Part shown: positions 1-9,993 of the stretch, piece after piece | Position numbering within the stretch: position 1 is the first letter of the stretch | Layout: every line of letters begins with the position of its first letter | Source: Saprolegnia diclina VS20 | Taxonomy: Eukaryota; Oomycota; Saprolegniomycetes; Saprolegniales; Saprolegniaceae | Length of the DNA: 24,468 nucleotides | NCBI RefSeq assembly: GCF_000281045.1 | Contig: NW_008246152.1 | Location: 153,847-178,314, forward strand | Reading direction: 5' to 3' | Program-made: the position numbers and the translations under genes | Notes under the pieces: model-generated | Seen by the model: only the letters and a program-made list of their open reading frames with translations | Databases searched by the model: none | Told to the model about the DNA's origin: nothing

Positions 1-225
1 GCCCTCACGCTGCCTGCCACGGTGTATATCGCCAGCTCCAGCCGGTCGTAATCGTGGCGTGTGTGCTAACCGCGACGCCAACCGTTAAGAAAAAGCAACG
101 CATTTTTTTCAAACCGACTGGATCTTTGTATGTGGACGCGTAGGGTGCAAAAAAAATACACCGCTCGCAGTGCCACGGTCAAGGCGTCACAGTTGACGTT
201 TTGCCACCAAGTCCAGACCCGGCCG

Positions 226-3210
226 ATGGCTCGTCAAGCACCGCCGGGCGTCCCGCCCGAGGTCATGCAAGTGCTCGAGTTCTTCTTCGACAGCGGGATC
301 TTCCCCATCCTCATGCTCGGCCTCTTTGCCTACAAGCTGCTGCCGGCGACCGACCCGATCCTGAGCCTCGTACGTCCATCGCTTGCTATGCATCATATTG
401 CTCATCTGCGCATTATGCGTTGCAGGAGCAAGTGAACCGGAAGCGGCCCAAGTTTGGCAAGCGCCACGTGGCCTTCAAGACCGACCTGGTACGCGCTATC
501 GCATGGGCGAAGGCGATCATCGTCCTCGATACGCTTGTGTAGAAGTGCTACATTGGCTCCGAGACAGGGCCCGACGGCAAGACCAAGGTGCTTGGCGACA
601 ACGTGTGTGGCCGCCAAGTCTGGCGTCCCCATGGTACACTGCATATGCGAAGCATGCGACGCTCAGACGCCATCAACGCTAGGCGAGACGATCGAGCTCC
701 CGCCCTTCTCGGCGGCCGAGAACCCCAACGCCGGCGACAAGCTCTTTCGCCAGCTCATGCTCCAGGGCAAGAAGGCGTCGGCGCCGACGACTCCCGCGTC
801 CTCCAACGTGGAAGAAGCGCTGCTCAAGGCCATTGACTTTTACCAGCTCCTCCAGGTCCGCCTCCGTTCTCTATCTCTTCTCACGCACCTTGGCGAGATA
901 GAGTGAGGATGGGTCGTGGCAAGGCGACTATGGCGGTCCGATGTTTCTCCTTCCTGGCCTCGTTGTCGTCTGCTACATCACGGGCCACGACGTTGGCCAG
1001 TCGATGAAGAACGGCATGGTCGTCCTCCTCAAGAACCACCAGCAGCTCGACGGCGGCTGGGGCATGCACATTGAAGAGGGCTCGACCATGTTTGGCACCG
1101 TCATGAACTACGTGGCGCTGCGTCTTCTCGGTACGACCCATCGTCCATTCTGCGTGTCCTCATGCTCTTTCGCTAGGCGTGCCGGCCACCGACGACGCGT
1201 GCATGGAGGCCCGCGGGTTCATCCGTCGCCACGGTGGCGCGACGCTGGTCCCGTCGTGGGGCAAGTTTTACCTCTCGGTCCTCAACATCTACGACTACGC
1301 CGGCATGGACTCGGTGCCGCCCGAGATGTGGTGCCTCCCGTCCTGGTTCCCGTTCCATCCCGGTCGCATGTGGGTGCACTGCCGCATGGTACGTTATTCG
1401 TATCTGTCATCTTCTTGTCACGGAGGCTCATGAATGATATACGCTAGGTCTACTTGCCTATCTCGTACTTGTACGGCCGTCGGTACCAAGCGCCGCTCAC
1501 GCCGCTGCTCAAGGAACTCCGTGAAGAGCTCTACATGACGCCATATGCGCAAGTGTCGTGGTCGGCGGCCCGGGGCGCGTACTGTCCGCTGGACGAGTAC
1601 CACCCGCCGTCCTTCCTTATGCGGGCCGCCAACTACCTGCTGTCGTGGTACGAGCTGCTGCCTGCGATCACGCCGTTCCGCCGCCGTGGCCTCGAGTATG
1701 CGATGCAGTTCATTCACGCCGAAGACGAACAGACCAACTACTGCGGCATTGGGCCGGTCAACAAGGTCATGAACATGCTCGCTGTCTGGGTCGACGACCC
1801 GACTTCGGACGCGTTCAAGAAGCACCAGCAGCGCATTGAAGATTACCTCTGGTACACTGTTCGATCCCCGCCATTCTGGGTTTTTACATATTTTTCTGTG
1901 TAGGGTTGCGGAAGATGGCGTCAAGATGCAAGGCTACATCGGGTCGCACACGTGGGACACGAGCTTTGCGATCCAGGGCTACTTTGAAGCGGGTCTTGGC
2001 CTCCGCGACGTCAACACAAAGATGGTCGCCCGCGCGTACCACTACCTTGAGCAAGCGCAGAACCGCCATGAAATCGAAAACCGCGCGTACTGGTGGCGCA
2101 GCGAGCAAAAGGGCGGCTGGGGCTTTGGCCCGTCGGCCAACGGGTACCCGGTCACCGACTGCACGGGCGAGGCCATGAAGGCCATGATGCTCATCGACGC
2201 GCACGCCGGCGACGATGTGGTTGCGACCAAGTTGCCGTTTGAGCGCTACTGCGAAGCGGTCGACTTTTTGCTGGCGCTTCAGAATGACGACGGTGCGTCA
2301 CATTCTTCTCGGGGTCGCTCATGGACAATGGCATGTAGGTGGCTTTCCCACGTATGAAAAGAGCCGCGGGTTCGAGTGGTACGAGTACCTCAATCCCGCA
2401 GTCATCTTTGGCGGCATCATGATCGACTACTCGTACATTGAGTGCTCGTCGACGTCGCTCTGCGCGCTGGTCATGTTCCACGAAAAGTACCCGAGTTACC
2501 GCCCCGAGAAGATTCGCCGGTCCATCAAGCGCGCTGAGACGTTCATTCGCCACCAGCAGTTTGCCGATGGCAGCTTCTTTGGCAAGTGGGGCGTCTGCTA
2601 CCTCTACGGCACGTGGTTTGCGGTTGTCGGGTACGCATTGTCTCTTTGTGTTTGGACACATTGTCATCGACTTCGTATAGGCTGCGTGGCGCCGGTGCGA
2701 CCGAGGACGACGAAGATGTCAAAGATGCGGTCAAGTTTGTGTGCTCCAAGCAGCGCGCGGACGGCGGCTGGACCGAGAGCTTCTTTGGCTGCGTGAGCAA
2801 GCGCTACCTCGAGACGGAAGAGAGCCAAGTGGTGTCGACTGCGTGGGCGCTTCTCGGTGCGTGCTGCTGCGGAGAGGGTCACGACATATGCTCATCGTGT
2901 GTATGTCTGATGTAGCGCTGATGAAGGGCATTGAGCGCAAGAACGGACCGCAAGATGGCTTTGAGAAGGAGTGGGACGTGGTGCGCCGGGGCATTCGGGT
3001 ACGTTGCGAGGAGTCGGAAGAAGAGCTGGACGACTCATCGTTGGCTAGTTTTTGATGTCCAAGCAGCTTTCGAGTGGCGACTGGGACCAGGAGCGCATCT
3101 GCGGCGTCTTCAACCGCAGTTGCGGCATCACGTACACGGCGTTCCGCAACGTGTTTCCGTTCTGGGCGCTCGGTCTCTACCACAAGCTCCAGCCTGGGCA
3201 GTCGCTTTAA
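226..3210 (+). CDS. Oxidosqualene cyclase (predicted lanosterol synthase), 12 exons
   Basis: This enzyme cyclises 2,3-oxidosqualene to the first tetracyclic sterol at the ER membrane. Exons: 226-369, 426-488, 543-633, 683-855, 902-1130, 1177-1388, 1448-1851, 1904-2292, 2339-2630, 2681-2856, 2916-2998, 3049-3210. They total 2418 nt (805 aa), against about 760 aa usual for the family. Seen: the GRQVW block near residues 93-97, EDGSWQGDYGGPMFLLPG from 159, several QW-type repeats, VTDCTGE with the catalytic Asp at 524, and the C-terminal GDW...GVFN...FPFWALG signature. Residues equivalent to plant CAS Tyr410, His477 and Ile481 are Tyr450, Asn518 and Val522, which I read as lanosterol rather than cycloartenol formation. 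About 65 extra N-terminal residues include a hydrophobic stretch near 24-39, possibly a membrane anchor. The start is the first ATG that leads into this frame. The family assignment is very secure; product specificity is inferred. Confidence 0.95.
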
Positions 3211-4283
3211 GCATACGACGTCGTTGCCTTGTGTAATGTATTGGGTTGCATCTGCGAGCATCTTGTCCAAGCTGCCACCGTCGACAGCAACCGTTGTAGA
3301 TTCAATATGACGTGGCACGCCCTCCTGTCGAATCTCCAGGACAGGATGCAGTCACCGCTAAGAACTCATAGGTCGATCTATGTATTTTGAGAGGTACTGA
3401 ATCTTGATACGCGCCCCGACGACGGCAACCGAATCTTTCCGCGAGGGTTTGTCCCAATTGTCCCAACACGCGATCGACCCCATATCTCTCCTACCTCTGC
3501 GTGAGGCGTTGCGGACTTGCAGAAGAACCAAGCAGCATCGAGTATCTTCACGACTATTTTTCTCCTTTGAGCATCGACATCTTCGTCCTCTGTTCTCATG
3601 TGAAAATTTGAGAAAAGAATGCAATATGCAACAAATGAAAATGTCGGAAACGACGCTGGAAACCATCATATTGCTGGAAACAAGCGCGAAAACTCCAAGT
3701 CCCAGCTCTCGTCAAGCCACGACTAGCCACATATGCGGGTTACAACGCAGTCGGCAGGTCCCGCAACGTGATGGTTGACGGGAGGAATTGAGGTTTCCTT
3801 TCGAAGACAACCTCGTAGACCTGCGAGAGGACGACATCGTTCAATGTCGAGACGCTTGTTCAAGAGCCCACAATTGCGACGCTGGCGGTATACTTGCTGG
3901 CCTACTACTCGCCTTCTCAAGCCCGTGCGCCCGGGCACGGTTTGCCCCAGAACCGATCTTGGGACAAACCTGTAAAATTTGGGCGCGAGAATCTACGAAT
4001 GCGTTCTGAGAGGTTTCTAGTCGCCCTTTTCTTTGGATATTCTGCAGCATTTGATACATCCGAGCCCGCTTGAAGTTGCATGGTACGCGAAAACGGCTTG
4101 AAATTAATTTCCGCAACTTCAATTCGATCGATAAGCACGGTGTGTTTGTATGCAACATCCGACAAGAAAAAAAAGACGCTTCTCCTGTTTTTTCTCGGCT
4201 GCTTGAAGACCTCTGGAACTCGATATTCGTGGCACGCGGAACCGACGCCGCAGTCGAGAATATCCCACCAAGTACCCAAGACG
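3211..4283. other. Intergenic stretch with no supported gene
   Basis: About 1.1 kb between the cyclase and the PX gene. Open frames on both strands are short and resemble no family I know. One plus-strand frame stays open from about 3840 to 4072 and could be a decayed coding fragment, but it has no start. A GTATCAA-type heptamer (as TTGATAC) lies at 3404-3410. The sequence is more AT-rich than the flanking genes and should hold the cyclase 3' UTR and the PX promoter. Confidence 0.6.
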
Positions 4284-5006
4284 ATGATCAACAAGGTCCG
4301 CACGATCCAGAGCAGCAAGCGCGCCCGCGGCTCCGCGAAGAAGTCCAAGAAGCTCCAGCAGCTCGAGCTGCAGCAGGCCATGGAGGCCGCGACCCTCGAC
4401 GAGCTCCTCATCGTCCCCCTCGTCCCGACGACCGAGACGACGAGCTCCAAGACGACCCCCAGCATGCCCAAGAAGCCCGATGACGCCCATGACGACGAGA
4501 AGACGGACGTCGAAGAAGACGAGAGCGACGCGAACGACGATGGCGACGAGGAAGACGTGGTCGTGATCGCGAGCCCGACAGCGTCGAGCGTCTGCACGCG
4601 CTTCCTCAGCAAGACCTTCTGGAGCCCCAAGGACATCAAGGCGCATGCGTCCGACCCGGATGCGACCTTCTCGGTGAGCATCCCGAGCTTCCGCGACATG
4701 GACGAGGGGTACATTGCGTACAACGTCGTGGTCGAGACGCCGTACCACACGTGGGCGGTCGAGAAGCGCTACTCGGAGTTTGTGCTACTCGCGCAGACGC
4801 TGCAGCTCAAGGAGATCCACATGGACCTCCCGCCCAAGACGTGGTTCAAGGTCACACAAGACACGGTCTTATCAGACCGGCGAGAGCGTCTCGAGGCGGC
4901 GTGCGTCGACCTCCTCCAGCGCGACAACATGGTGTCCATCGCCCTCGTGCGCGAGTTTTTCCAGCTCGACGTGTTTGCCATGAGCTTGACCGAGAGCTGC
5001 CCGTAA
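4284..5006 (+). CDS. PX-domain protein (phosphoinositide binding)
   Basis: A single-exon protein of 240 aa. Residues 1-35 are basic and lysine-rich. Roughly residues 70-95 form a highly acidic Asp/Glu tract. A PX (phox homology) domain fills about 125-237. Visible PX features are the Arg-Tyr-Ser-Glu-Phe core (RYSEF), the proline-containing LPPKTWF loop, and a downstream DRRERLE segment leading into C-terminal helices. In this family those Arg and Lys residues contact a 3-phosphoinositide, usually PI3P, so a peripheral endosomal protein is likely. No BAR domain or other catalytic domain is present, so it is not a full sorting nexin. The frame is open upstream to 4080, but that stretch is AT-rich and unlike the rest, so I chose the ATG at 4284. 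Partner and pathway are unknown. Confidence 0.85.
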   Translation: MINKVRTIQSSKRARGSAKKSKKLQQLELQQAMEAATLDELLIVPLVPTTETTSSKTTPSMPKKPDDAHDDEKTDVEEDESDANDDGDEEDVVVIASPTASSVCTRFLSKTFWSPKDIKAHASDPDATFSVSIPSFRDMDEGYIAYNVVVETPYHTWAVEKRYSEFVLLAQTLQLKEIHMDLPPKTWFKVTQDTVLSDRRERLEAACVDLLQRDNMVSIALVREFFQLDVFAMSLTESCP

Positions 5007-5815
5007 ACGTCACGACCGCGCCCTCTGCATGGACGCCCGCTTGTGGTCTGGCCCTCCATCGACAAAAATTCACACACGTCGCATCACCCGATGCCCCTGT
5101 ACCATACCAACCTCAATAGCCTGCTAGCCCACCTCTCCATGCGAGACCTTATTATAAACCATAAAATACCCTTCATTTCTACTACTCCGACGACGACAAG
5201 GCGCATCCGACGACCTTCATTCAGTCGCATCAGTCGCCAGCGGGCAACCGTGCAAGGATCGCGTCACTGTCGTCAGCAGCTTCAAGATATTTGTTCGAGC
5301 GACCGCGCCCCAGACTGTCGGCAGCAGCGTATCAAGGCCCTTGACAAGCAGTTGCAACCTTGGACGCAAGGGTTGCCGGCTCCTCGTCACTTCAGCTGCA
5401 GCAGAACGACGCATGGCTTCTCGAAGCGACCCTTGTCGCTTGCCTCGGATTCTTCCGTGTTCCTTGCCGCTCCTGCATCTCAAGGTTGCCGAGGGCAGCC
5501 GGCCATGTCCCCGCGGTCGATGCGTGCCATCAAGCAAGGTCATGGACCCTGGCATATTGGGATGGTGGATCCATGCAGCTCCACCTCTCGCCTTTTCAAG
5601 CCCCTGTCATAAAGGCCAGCTGCAAGCCCATGTACGATATGGCGGTCGCCACCAGCTTGCGGTGGCTAAAGTTGTGACGTGGCGTCGTGTTGATGTGCGT
5701 GGATGTTTAGTTAGTCGAAGGGCGTCGACTACGATTGACATGAGATGGGCCAATCAGCAAGCGTCCACGCAGACTCGCGTATGATTGGTCCAAACGGAAT
5801 TGCTCTGCTTTCAAC
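5007..5815. other. Intergenic stretch with no supported gene
   Basis: About 0.8 kb. It begins with an AT-rich segment (about 5140-5190) likely to belong to the PX gene's 3' region. Overlapping open frames of up to 189 codons exist on both strands, but their translations look random (rich in Arg, Ser, Cys, Pro and His) and match no family I recognise. The right end holds two CCAAT boxes, listed separately. Confidence 0.6.
5750..5788 (+). promoter_or_regulatory. Opposed CCAAT boxes before the RAP gene
   Basis: CCAAT lies at 5750-5754 and its reverse complement ATTGG at 5784-5788, 66 and 28 nt before the ATG at 5816. CCAAT boxes are bound by NF-Y in eukaryotes. Their closeness to 5816 favours that ATG over the later one at 5943. 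The promoter role is inferred from position only. Confidence 0.45.
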
Positions 5816-8227
5816 ATGTTGCTGCGGCGGAGCTTGAGCACCCAGCGGCGGTCGCTGCTCGGAAGCGAGTACCCCAAGCCGACGAAGAGCACCGCCAAGC
5901 TCGGTGCATACGTCCGCTGATGCCACGCCTCATGATGGAGCAATGTCGATAGTCTGCGGCAAGTGCGAAAACGTCCTCGTCGCCACGCACGACCTCTTCT
6001 TCCTCAACTGGTACGCCACATGCGCCGACCATATTTAGCCGGCGCGTAGGCTCAAGGGCGTGCACGTGGCGAGCTTCCAAAACATTGCACTCGAGAACGT
6101 CAAGACGGCGGCGCACCCGCGGTCGCCCAAGGAGCCCTGGAAGCACGCCAAGCTGCGCTGCTGCGCGTGCGACCAAGACGTTGCGACGCGCGCGAATGTC
6201 CGCGGCCAAGAGGCGACGCTCTTCTCGGCCAAGAACGTCTCGTTCCAGCTGCCGCTCGGCTCCAGCCCGATTGTGTCCATGTCCGGGCTGCCCTCGGACT
6301 TGATTCGCTTCTCGTCGTACGTCAAGAGCATCGCGTTGCCCGATAAGGATGGTACCATGGCCTTGTAGATGGGGCGACCTGCTGGCGCAGCTGACGGCGT
6401 CGCCCAAGCTTCGATCGGTCCTCAACATTCGCCAAGTACGTTTTTCATTTTCGCAACTGGACGAGTAGTCGTATTGCACCATCCGACATCTCATAGGACC
6501 ACGACACGACGCAGAGCGCGGCCAAGAAGGACCCGACGTCCGACTTTAAAGAATTCAACACCAAGCTGCTCCTCGCCGAGTCGGGCGCCGAAGTGCTCTC
6601 GCTCATGGAAGCGCAGGTAGCTACCTCCATGGCGCATGATCGATGAACAGCCTCCTCCCCGCACCATAGCACCCGCGGTCGCTCAACCACGTCAATGTCC
6701 TTACAGCGTTTCAGCGGTTTGCCATGTTTCACATCCAGACGCACCGCGAGATCTTTGCCATGGTAGGATTGTGGACAGAATGTCCTATCGATATGGCCAT
6801 TCTTTGTATCAAGATATCAATAGAAACGCAAGCGCATGGGGGCGATGGCGTCGATGCCGTCGTCCGACAGTGACGACGACGACACGCTCATTGCACTCGA
6901 GCGCTCCAAGTACCAACGTCTGCATTTGGATACAATGCTCATCTACTCGACACGGTCCGTCAGACAACTTGTCCATTATTGTCCAGGCCTCCTTATGCGA
7001 GGGGTAGGTTTTGGACGTTTGTCGACGAGCTCGAGCGGCACGTGCAAATGCATTTGCATCTCGTGCCGTCGCGCTTCCTCCACGGCTTGATGAAGTCGCT
7101 CATCGGCCTGCAGCTTGCACCGTCCGGCGTCATGGCGTACGCTCCTATTTTTTCTGAATTTTTCCGAATTTTCCCGAATTTTGACATTTTTCTCGATATA
7201 GGAGCCTCGCACAGCAAGTGCTCTACCGCCTCGACCAAGATCGCATCACGCCCGAGCGGCTCGTGCATCTTTTGCATGGCTTTGCGTCGCTCTGCGCCGC
7301 GGTAGCGTCCATTCATTTCAAGCTTTCGTCTGTGAAAAAGCACGGGTTTTCGTAGGATCGAAGTGCCCAGGCGTGGCTGCCCGAGCTCTTTACGCGTGTG
7401 AGCGACTATGTCCTTGCGCAGACGGACCCGGTTTTGACGCCCGAGCTCCTCGGCATGCTCGCGTGGTCGTGCGCGGTCGCCCAAGTCCCGCATGTCGGCG
7501 TCGCCACCCAGCTCTTGGAGACAGCGAGGACGCACAAGAGCCCGAGCATGGCCTTTGCAACCCAGGTGTACCAAGTCCACCTCGAAAACTGGCCTGGTGC
7601 GATAGTCTTATATTGCGAATGACTATGATCTTGACAGTCGCGTATAGGTACCCCACGGCTGCCCGACGCGACGCTCGAGACGTTCAAGGCCAAGCTCATG
7701 CAGCAGGTCGATTTGTTTCGTATCAACGTATCAACTCGTGCCTAACGCTCCGACTAGCAACGCACCAACATCTCGTCGCATCTGCACCGGCAGATCTCGA
7801 CGACACTGGAGCGCATGCAGATCCAGCACGCGAACGAACATGTGCTGTCCCAAGGGTACGCTTCCAACGAGCGCTATGCAGGCATGGACCTTGCATGCAT
7901 TAGGTACTCGCTGGACATTGCGCTGGTTGACGCCAAGATTGGCATTGAAGTGAACGGCCCGATGCACTACCAGCTACGGCGCAACCCGACCGAGCAGTAC
8001 ACCTGCCAAAGTCTATGGTCCCTTGTAGTCTTGTCGCTTGGCGTAGATGGCTCATGGGCTCGACCTTGCTCAAGATGCGCCACATCCAGCTAGAAGGCTG
8101 GACCGTGATCCAGGTGTCGCACTTGGACTTTACAAAGCTGCCGACGCCCAAGCAGCGCGAAGACTACCTCAGTCTACTCCTCGAAGTCGCTACCGCCAGC
8201 CGCGAGCGGCCACCGTCGCCGGCGTAG
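5816..8227 (+). CDS. Mitochondrial-type RAP-domain protein with N-terminal double-CxxC zinc module
   Basis: RAP (RNA-binding domain abundant in Apicomplexans) proteins act in organellar RNA processing or translation. Proposed exons: 5816-5903, 5953-6010, 6050-6316, 6369-6435, 6497-6616, 6670-6762, 6824-6954, 7008-7136, 7202-7301, 7356-7596, 7648-7706, 7758-7855, 7904-7996, 8047-8227. They total 1725 nt (574 aa) and stay in frame throughout. Residues 1-29 are Arg/Ser/Leu-rich with almost no acids, like a mitochondrial presequence. CGKC (31-34) and a second CxxC at 86-89 suggest a beta-tent-type zinc module. The helical middle resembles FASTK/RAP proteins. The C-terminal RAP domain (about 485-560) shows YSLDIAL, KIGIEVNGPMHY, LMGSTLLKMR and GWTVIQVS. 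The 48-nt segment 7856-7903 is in frame and stop-free and may be coding (then 590 aa). The N-terminal zinc part could instead be a separate gene ending at 6368. RAP is secure; the fusion is inferred. Confidence 0.8.
7149..7178 (+). repeat. Three imperfect 10-bp repeats in an intron
   Basis: Inside the intron 7137-7201 three consecutive 10-bp units read tttttctgaa, tttttccgaa and ttttcccgaa. They create an extended pyrimidine-rich tract before the acceptor. Possibly slippage-derived; an effect on splicing is speculative. Confidence 0.7.
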
Positions 8228-8826
8228 ACAGCGCGACCCACGTAGTGTATGTACACAGGAATAGAGATCCAACTACTTCTTGGAATGGTACCGCATGCCA
8301 TCTCGCGGAGAGCGGAGCAGGCGCGCGGAAGCCATTGACAGAGACATGCACGGCAATAGTGGCATCCCGCCCCAACGCAGCAAGATACAGTGCAGAGTGC
8401 TACGATGCGCTTGGCGTCGGCTCCATGACACACGTCTCTGTGGGCCTGCCAGCGTTGCTGGCCGCTGCTCGACCGCCAAAGGCTGTACAAGACGCCTGGC
8501 ATGCATGGCCATGCCACGCCGTCGCCGCCATGGGCCATGGCGCGAGCCATCGCCATCGCTGCCATGGCTACTGCAAGCGGTAGCGGCAAGTCCGTGGCCG
8601 CGTCGCCGTCGTCCTTCTCTGCAGTCGCACCTTGTTGACGAATCCGGGTGCGACGTCGTACTTAGGGGGAATTTTTGCGTATTTTCTCAACCGCCTGGTT
8701 CGATACACTGAGTGTTTGTATGCGCATCTGAGTAAAATGGAGAAATTCCGGTAAAGTGCGGTCGTCACAGTGCTTCTGGGCGGCCGCAACTTGCGCTTTC
8801 ACACCTCTATACATAGCCGCTTCAAG
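8228..8826. other. Intergenic stretch with no supported gene
   Basis: About 600 bp between the RAP gene and the NTF2-like gene. The segment about 8498-8572 is rich in repeated GCCAT/CCATGG words, which keeps open frames without stops on both strands; I treat these as low-complexity artefacts. No motif of a known family was seen. Confidence 0.6.
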
Positions 8827-9544
8827 ATGATGTCCAAGCGACGTGCGAACGGGAAGGACGGCAGCAAGCCCGAGATGGGCATGGCCCAGCGCATGACGCT
8901 CAAGATCCTCTCGCTCTATGACAGCACGACCAACGTCGACGCCATCATCCAGGAGCTGTACCATCCCGAAGCGACGTTCTCGGACCCGCTGGTCGAAGGT
9001 ACCCTCGTGTTCGCCGCCATGGCCTCGCCGCTCATGCGCGTCTAGTCTCGGGCCGCGACAAGGTGGCCGCCCAGTTCCGCGTCTTGCCGTCGTTTGTCGC
9101 GCAGTCGCATGCGACGTTGATCCGCGGCTCGATGGCGGGCGTGAGCATCCTTACGATTGACAGGTAGATGCGACCAGCTGGGGCGGAGGCTCATCGACAT
9201 CTTGTGCTAGCACGGTCACGTACAAGCTCAAGCCGTTCCCAGAGTACATGGGCGGCGCCTTGCGTATGTTTACGGTCATTGAGCTCGAAGACCAAAAGGT
9301 ACAGACTTCGATCCTGCCGAACATACGCATTTAGCCTGCACATTATTAGGTCATTTCCCACACGGACCATTGGGACATTCGTTCGGTCTTGGAGAACGTG
9401 CCGATGCTCTCATTCTTCTACCGGCATTTGCGCACGAGCGTCGGGAGCGCGTCGTCGCACGTCATCAACGTCTTCTTGCCCGAGTCGTCGCCGCCGTCCG
9501 AGGAGAACCAGCTCCTCGACGCGCCGAGTACCGACCACGACTAG
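8827..9544 (+). CDS. NTF2-like / SnoaL-fold protein
   Basis: Exons 8827-8998, 9046-9163, 9211-9298 and 9350-9544 give 573 nt (190 aa). The start is the first of two adjacent ATG codons; the first 20 residues are Lys/Arg-rich. The body reads as a small alpha+beta cone (NTF2/SnoaL-like, DUF2358-like): an N-terminal helix containing IIQELYHPEATFSDPLVEV, then GRDKVAAQFRVLP, beta-strand segments with a MFTVIELED stretch, and a late HTDHWDIR strand followed by a helix. In SnoaL-like proteins the equivalent helix and FxDP segment line the cavity. The tail after about 165 is Ser/Glu/Asp-rich and probably disordered. No signal peptide or catalytic set allows a reaction to be named. The fold is a moderate-confidence call; function is unknown. 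Confidence 0.75.
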
Positions 9545-9993
9545 GATTATCTCGTTAATATAATAGTTTATAGCTGCGCCAGTAGACAAAGAAACGCAGA
9601 TCGGCCTTTTCGTATCAACTTGATACTCGCCAACGCCAACGCGATCGAGTCCGTACAAACCAAACTCTGCAATGCTCCGCGTACAAGCAGTTGCCACGAG
9701 GCAGCTGCCTCATCGGGTGCTACATCTTGTGTACATCTTGTCTGCATTGAGAGGGGTGACGAGGCAGATGAAACCTTCCAACTACCCTACCCCTAGCAAC
9801 ACCATCTGAGGGCCAAACCCTCAATACTTTTATCAACATTGTATCAACCTTTTTTCTATAATCCAGTGTCCAGTCGTTGTACGAAGCTCTTCCACTCGCA
9901 CTAGCAAGTACCGGTTTATACCTAGCCCTACGTTCCGTTGCGAGAGAGCTGCTCTGACGTGCTGCGTCAATCTAGTTGAAAGTACTACATTCG
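9545..9993. other. Intergenic region between convergent genes
   Basis: About 450 bp between the 3' ends of the NTF2-like and ArfGAP-like genes; no gene seen. It contains a near-perfect inverted repeat, gtatcaa-c-ttgatac (9612-9626), another GTATCAA at 9841-9847, and two close copies of tacatcttgt near 9721-9740. It probably holds both 3' UTRs. Confidence 0.6.

Noticed and set aside
1-225. Possible end of an upstream gene at the left edge
   Set aside because: No frame with family resemblance; likely only the cyclase promoter and 5' UTR.
3917-4750. 277-codon minus-strand open frame
   Set aside because: Antisense to the PX-domain gene; it is a shadow produced by the acidic tract and GC-rich codons, and its Ser-rich product resembles nothing.
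8498-8572. GCCAT/CCATGG-rich tract as a satellite or element
   Set aside because: Word-level enrichment without regular period or target-site duplications; treated as low complexity.
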